Shown one piece after another: positions 60,307 through 64,000 of a DNA stretch of 64,000 nucleotides. Both the position numbers and the translations under genes were made by a program. Numbering within the stretch: position 1 is the first letter of the stretch; the number at the start of each line of letters is the position of its first letter. This DNA comes from Mycolicibacterium hodleri (GTDB lineage Bacteria; Actinomycetota; Actinomycetes; Mycobacteriales; Mycobacteriaceae), in assembly GCF_025822245.1 (NCBI RefSeq), contig NZ_JACKTL010000061.1:28747-92746 (forward strand), given 5' to 3'. Below the pieces are notes generated by a model. It did not search any database. It saw nothing but the letters and a program-made list of their open reading frames with translations, and was not told the origin of the DNA.

Positions 60307-61308
60307 TCAGCCAAGGGCATCGGTCAGCGCCTTCACCACGGCGTCCACCGGCCCAACCGCCGAGTAGCCCGCGGCGAGCCGGTGACCTCCACCGCCGAAA
60401 CCGCTTGCCACCGCCGCCAAGTCGACCTCGGACTTGGCGCGCATGGACACCGTCCACTGCTGCGGCTCGACCTCCTTGAACACCGCCGCCACCTCGGCCT
60501 GGGCCGTCGTGCGCACGATGTCGACGACGCTCTCGACCTCCTCGGGCCTGGCGTCACACCAATCCTGGTGTCCGACAACGGCATACACCAGACCGCGACC
60601 GGCAGCGGCCTCCGGCACCAATTGCGCCGACGCCAGCACCCGCGACAGCATCGGAAGCCAGGAGAACGGGTGGGTGTCCAGCAACGTGCGGCTGATCGAG
60701 GCGTTGTCGACCCCGAGCCGCAGGAGGCGCGCAGCCATCTCGTGCGCCCGCTCGCTGGCCCACCGGAACGATCCCGTGTCGGTGGTCAGGCCGGCGTACA
60801 GACAGTGGGCAACCCGCTCGTCGAGCGGCTTGCCCCACGCGTCGAGCAATTCGGCGATCAGCATCGTCGTCGAGTCCGCCGACGGGTCGACGTAGTTGGC
60901 CGTACCGAACAGCTGGTTGGAGGCGTGGTGGTCGATCACCAAGACCTCGCGGCCGGACTCGGCGAGTCCGAACAACCCACCGAGGCGGTTCACGCTCGGC
61001 ACGTCGACGGTCACCACCAGGTCGCTGTCGTCGCGCATCTCGTCGGGGTCGACGAGAAGGTGTCCACCGGGCAGCGACTGCAGCGACTCGGGCAGGTCCG
61101 ACGGGGCGGCAAAGCCGACCTCGACGCGCTTGCCGGCCCGTTCGAGGACCAGCGCCAAGGCCAGACCGGCGCCGATGGTGTCGGCGTCAGGAAAGACGTG
61201 GCACACCACGCTGACCGTGTCCGCCGCGTCGAGCAGCTCTGCAGCTCCCCGACCATCGACGCGCAACGATGACCGAGATAGTTCAGTCTTCGGGTCGATC
61301 GCGGTCAT
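60307..61308 (-). CDS. nrnA: Bifunctional oligoribonuclease / pAp phosphatase NrnA
   Basis: 333 residues. DHH/DHHA1 phosphoesterase that degrades 2-5-nt RNAs, pAp and (in mycobacteria) pApA from c-di-AMP. The DHH core: VCHVFPDADTIGAGLAL (usual CHxNPDAD with Phe for Asn), VVTVDVPSVNR, VIDHHASN; the C-terminal DHHA1 motif is SGFGGGGHRLAAGYS. The start overlaps the rbfA end by 26 nt. Confidence 0.95.
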   Translation of the reverse strand: MTAIDPKTELSRSSLRVDGRGAAELLDAADTVSVVCHVFPDADTIGAGLALALVLERAGKRVEVGFAAPSDLPESLQSLPGGHLLVDPDEMRDDSDLVVTVDVPSVNRLGGLFGLAESGREVLVIDHHASNQLFGTANYVDPSADSTTMLIAELLDAWGKPLDERVAHCLYAGLTTDTGSFRWASERAHEMAARLLRLGVDNASISRTLLDTHPFSWLPMLSRVLASAQLVPEAAAGRGLVYAVVGHQDWCDARPEEVESVVDIVRTTAQAEVAAVFKEVEPQQWTVSMRAKSEVDLAAVASGFGGGGHRLAAGYSAVGPVDAVVKALTDALG

Positions 61309-61798
61309 AGGTGTCCTCAGGGTCGAGCACGTCAGTGTTGTCCTCGGGCCCCCCGGCCACGTCCTCCGCCCCCGTCACACGGTACGGGTCTGGGTCACCG
61401 GCCGGAGTGGCACCCTGCCGAATGCGCGCCAGATCGGCGTCCGCCTGACGCGCGCGCGCCAACAGGTCCTCCATGTCGCGTGCCGTGTCCGGCAGCTTGT
61501 CGAGGACGAACGTCAACGTCGGCGTGAACCGAACACCCGTGCCGGCCCCGACCTTGGACCGCAGCACGCCCTTGGCACGTTCCAATGCCGCGGCCGCACC
61601 CTCGTAATCCGGCTCCTCGTCCAGGGTTTCACCCCGGACCGTGTAGAACACCGTCGCATCGTGGAGGTCGCCCGTGACCTTCGTGTCCGTGACGGTCACG
61701 AAGGCCAAGGGCGGATCCTTGATCTCGAACTCGATGGCCGAGGCGACGATGGTGGCGATTCGCTTGGACAGCTTGCGTGCCCGCCCCTCGTCGACCAC
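61283..61798 (-). CDS. rbfA: Ribosome-binding factor A
   Basis: 171 residues from GTG 61798 (VDEGRARKLSKRIATIVASAIEFEIKDPPL). KH-like fold that binds immature 30S subunits. VTVTDTKVTGDLHDATVFYTV and RFTPTLTFVLDKLPDTARDMEDLLARAR are diagnostic. A disordered acidic tail (about 130-171) is longer than in E. coli and usual for mycobacteria. It directly follows infB: GTG ends where the infB stop begins. Confidence 0.95.
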   Translation of the reverse strand: MVDEGRARKLSKRIATIVASAIEFEIKDPPLAFVTVTDTKVTGDLHDATVFYTVRGETLDEEPDYEGAAAALERAKGVLRSKVGAGTGVRFTPTLTFVLDKLPDTARDMEDLLARARQADADLARIRQGATPAGDPDPYRVTGAEDVAGGPEDNTDVLDPEDTYDRDRPED

Positions 61799-64000
61799 TT
61801 AGGCCCGTGCCTTCTCGACGAGTTCGTACGCCTCGATGACGTCGCCTTCCTTGATGTCGTTGTACGTCACCGTCAGACCACACTCGTAGCCGTCTCGCAC
61901 CTCGGTGACGTCGTCCTTCTCCCGCTTGAGCGAGGAGATGGTGACCGTCTCGGCCACGACGACGTTGTCCCGGATGAGACGCGCCTTCGCGTTGCGGCGG
62001 ATGACGCCAGAGGTGACGAGGCAGCCGGCGATGTTGCCGACCTTCGACGACCGGAAGATCGCCCGGATCTCGGCACGGCCGAGTTCCTTCTCCTCGTAGA
62101 CCGGCTTGAGCATGCCCTTGAGCGCTGCCTGGATCTCGTCGATGGCCTGGTAGATCACCGAGTAGTACCGGATGTCCACGCCCTCGCGGTTGGCCAGCTC
62201 GGTGGCCTTGCCCTCCGCGCGAACGTTGAACCCGATGATGATGGCGTTGGACGCCGACGCCAGGTTGACGTTGGTCTCGGTGACGCCACCGACACCGCGG
62301 TCGATGACGCGCAGCTCGACCTCGTCGCCGATCTCGATGCCCAGCAGGGCCTCCTCCAGCGCCTCGACGGTGCCGGAGTTGTCGCCCTTGAGGATCAGGT
62401 TCAGCTGGCTGGTTTCCTTCAGCGCGGCATCGAGGTCGTCGAGGCTGATGCGCTTGCGGCTACGAGCGGCCAGCGCGTTGCGCTTGCGCGCACTGCGCCG
62501 GTCGGCGATCTGGCGGGCGATCCGGTCCTCGTCGACGACGAGCAGGTTGTCACCGGCACCCGGCACCGACGTGAAGCCGATGACCTGGACGGGACGCGAC
62601 GGGGTCGCCTCCTCGACGTCCTCGCCGTGTTCGTCGACCATCCGTCGAACACGTCCGTAGGCGTCGCCGGCGACGATCGAGTCACCGACCCGCAGCGTTC
62701 CGCGCGCGATGAGCACGGTGGCCACGGGACCACGGCCGCGGTCAAGGTGCGCTTCGATCGCGACACCCTGGGCCTCCATGTCGGGGTTGGCCCGCAGGTC
62801 GAGCGAGGCGTCCGCCGTCAGCAGCACCGCTTCGAGCAGCGCGTCGATGTTGGTGCCCTGCTTGGCCGAGATGTCGACGAACATGGTGTCGCCGCCGTAC
62901 TCCTCTGCGACGAGGTTGTACTCGGTGAGCTGCGCCCGGATCTTGGCCGGGTCGGCACCCTCCTTGTCGATCTTGTTGACCGCCACCACGATCGGCACGT
63001 CGGCCGCCTGCGCGTGGTTGATGGCCTCCACCGTCTGTGGCATGACGCCGTCGTCGGCGGCGACCACCAGGATCGCAATGTCGGTGGCCTTCGCACCACG
63101 GGCACGCATGGCGGTGAACGCCTCGTGACCAGGCGTGTCGATGAAGGTGACCAGTCGCTCGTTGCCGTCCAGTTCGGTGAGGACCTGGTAGGCGCCGATG
63201 TGCTGGGTGATGCCGCCGGCCTCGCCCTCGCGGACGGTGGCGTTGCGGATCGTGTCCAGCAGTCGCGTCTTGCCGTGGTCGACGTGGCCCATGACGGTGA
63301 CGACCGGCGGACGGAACTCGAGGTCCTCTTCGCCGCCCTCGTCCTCGCCGTAGGTGAGGTCGAACGACGACAGCAGCTCGCGGTCCTCGTCCTCCGGGGA
63401 CACGACCTGCACGACGTAGTTCATCTCGCCGCCGAGCAGCTCGAGGGTCTCGTCGCCTACCGACTGGGTGGCGGTGACCATCTCACCGAGGTTGAACAGC
63501 GCCTGGACCAGAGCGGCCGGGTTGGCGTTGATCTTGTCGGCGAAGTCGACGAGCGAGGCACCGCGGGCCAACCGGATGGTCTCGCCGTTGCCGTGCGGCA
63601 ACCGCACGCCACCGACGACCGGCGCCTGCATGTTCTCGTATTCGGCGCGCTTTGCCCGCTTCGACTTGCGACCACGGCGGACGGCGCCACCGGGACGACC
63701 GAACGCACCTGCTGCGCCACCGCGCTGACCGGGGCGGCCTCCGCCGCCACCGCCACCTGGGCGACCACGGAAACCACCGGCGGGAGCGCCACCTGGGGCA
63801 CCGGCGCCACCGACGCCGCCACCGCGGTAGTTACCGCCGCCACCTGCACCGGGGGGACCACCGGGACGACCGCCGCCGCCGCCGGGTCCACGAGCACCCG
63901 GGCCGGGGCGAGGTCCGCCGGGACGACCGGCCGCACCTGGCCGTGCGCCGGGCGGACGGGGAGGCATGTTGCCGGGGGTCGCACCCGGGCGGGGTCCGCC
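61799..64000 (-). CDS. infB: Translation initiation factor IF-2 (5' end beyond right edge)
   Basis: At least 733 residues; the frame is open to the window edge, so the N-terminus is missing. Visible: a Gly/Arg/Pro-rich low-complexity region (63.68-64.0 kb), an IF2 N-like basic block (RGRKSKRAKRAEYENMQAP), the G domain with GHVDHGKT, GITQHIGA, DTPGHE, NKID and SAKQG, then domains II-IV ending in the initiator-tRNA binding C-terminus (YECGLTVTYNDIKEGDVIEAYE). The internal ATG at 63967 is not taken as the start. Confidence 0.97.
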   Translation of the reverse strand, partial: GGPRPGATPGNMPPRPPGARPGAAGRPGGPRPGPGARGPGGGGGRPGGPPGAGGGGNYRGGGVGGAGAPGGAPAGGFRGRPGGGGGGGRPGQRGGAAGAFGRPGGAVRRGRKSKRAKRAEYENMQAPVVGGVRLPHGNGETIRLARGASLVDFADKINANPAALVQALFNLGEMVTATQSVGDETLELLGGEMNYVVQVVSPEDEDRELLSSFDLTYGEDEGGEEDLEFRPPVVTVMGHVDHGKTRLLDTIRNATVREGEAGGITQHIGAYQVLTELDGNERLVTFIDTPGHEAFTAMRARGAKATDIAILVVAADDGVMPQTVEAINHAQAADVPIVVAVNKIDKEGADPAKIRAQLTEYNLVAEEYGGDTMFVDISAKQGTNIDALLEAVLLTADASLDLRANPDMEAQGVAIEAHLDRGRGPVATVLIARGTLRVGDSIVAGDAYGRVRRMVDEHGEDVEEATPSRPVQVIGFTSVPGAGDNLLVVDEDRIARQIADRRSARKRNALAARSRKRISLDDLDAALKETSQLNLILKGDNSGTVEALEEALLGIEIGDEVELRVIDRGVGGVTETNVNLASASNAIIIGFNVRAEGKATELANREGVDIRYYSVIYQAIDEIQAALKGMLKPVYEEKELGRAEIRAIFRSSKVGNIAGCLVTSGVIRRNAKARLIRDNVVVAETVTISSLKREKDDVTEVRDGYECGLTVTYNDIKEGDVIEAYELVEKARA

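Noticed and set aside
63460..64000. Gly/Pro/Arg repeat-like tract near the right edge as a PE_PGRS-type gene or satellite repeat
   Set aside because: It is in frame with IF-2 and is the low-complexity N-terminal linker usual for actinobacterial IF-2.

Overview
The window is high-GC actinobacterial chromosome. Gene content and order match the core of a fast-growing mycobacterium (Mycobacterium/Mycolicibacterium). From memory of the M. tuberculosis and M. smegmatis maps, the run DUF3046 - glycosyltransferase - ephG - pspM - pspA - clgR - pgsA - argA - ftsK - SDR - rnj - dapA ... thyA - dfrA ... dapB ... aldR - ald ... pepR - gpsI - lppU - rpsO - ribF - mntR - truB - pptT - pptH ... dinF - nrnA - rbfA - infB is collinear with Rv2738c-Rv2839c. 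No phage, insertion sequence, CRISPR array, tRNA or rRNA was seen. Coding density is very high and genes often overlap by 1-4 nt.

1-10.5 kb: the 3' part of a [NiFe]-hydrogenase operon. Its position beside the pspA/clgR/ftsK block points to the group 1h high-affinity hydrogenase Hhy. It holds the end of the large subunit, a NifU/Rieske-like electron-transfer protein (hhyE), four poorly characterised proteins including a 39-residue membrane peptide, the large-subunit endopeptidase, and the cofactor assembly genes hypC1-hypF-hypC2-hypD-hypE, then a DUF6390 protein. The hypA and hypB genes are not in view.

10.5-25.9 kb: envelope stress and housekeeping genes, namely a glycosyltransferase, ephG, the Psp system (clgR-pspA-pspM) behind a SigE-like promoter, the divergent pgsA/argA pair, ftsK, a SulP-carbonic anhydrase fusion, a mycofactocin-type SDR, RNase J and dapA. 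Between argA and ftsK lies a DUF559/AbiEi-like nuclease gene bracketed by two 60-bp copies of a palindromic repeat. This is the best candidate for an undescribed mobile cassette here.

25.9-29.7 kb: an accessory catabolic cluster (GntR regulator, proline-iminopeptidase-like hydrolase, APC permease, zinc deaminase) occupies the place next to dapA where thyX normally sits. 29.7-36.2 kb: thyA-dfrA-ycaQ, a dienelactone hydrolase, a CitE-like lyase and the dapB operon. 36.2-40.2 kb: a PucR regulator facing an NCS1 permease and a ureohydrolase. 40.1-45.5 kb: a coiled-coil protein with aldR, divergent ald, a DUF4334 protein, then blaS behind pepR.

45.5-64 kb: gpsI, lppU, rpsO, ribF, mntR, the pptH-pptT-truB operon, a DUF3558 protein, a CocE hydrolase, DUF1802/DUF2277 proteins, a crotonase-sulfatase pair, and dinF-nrnA-rbfA-infB, with infB running off the right edge. 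About eighteen genes have a TAnnnT -10 box 5-9 nt before the start codon and no Shine-Dalgarno sequence, predicting leaderless mRNAs. This was also used to choose several start codons.
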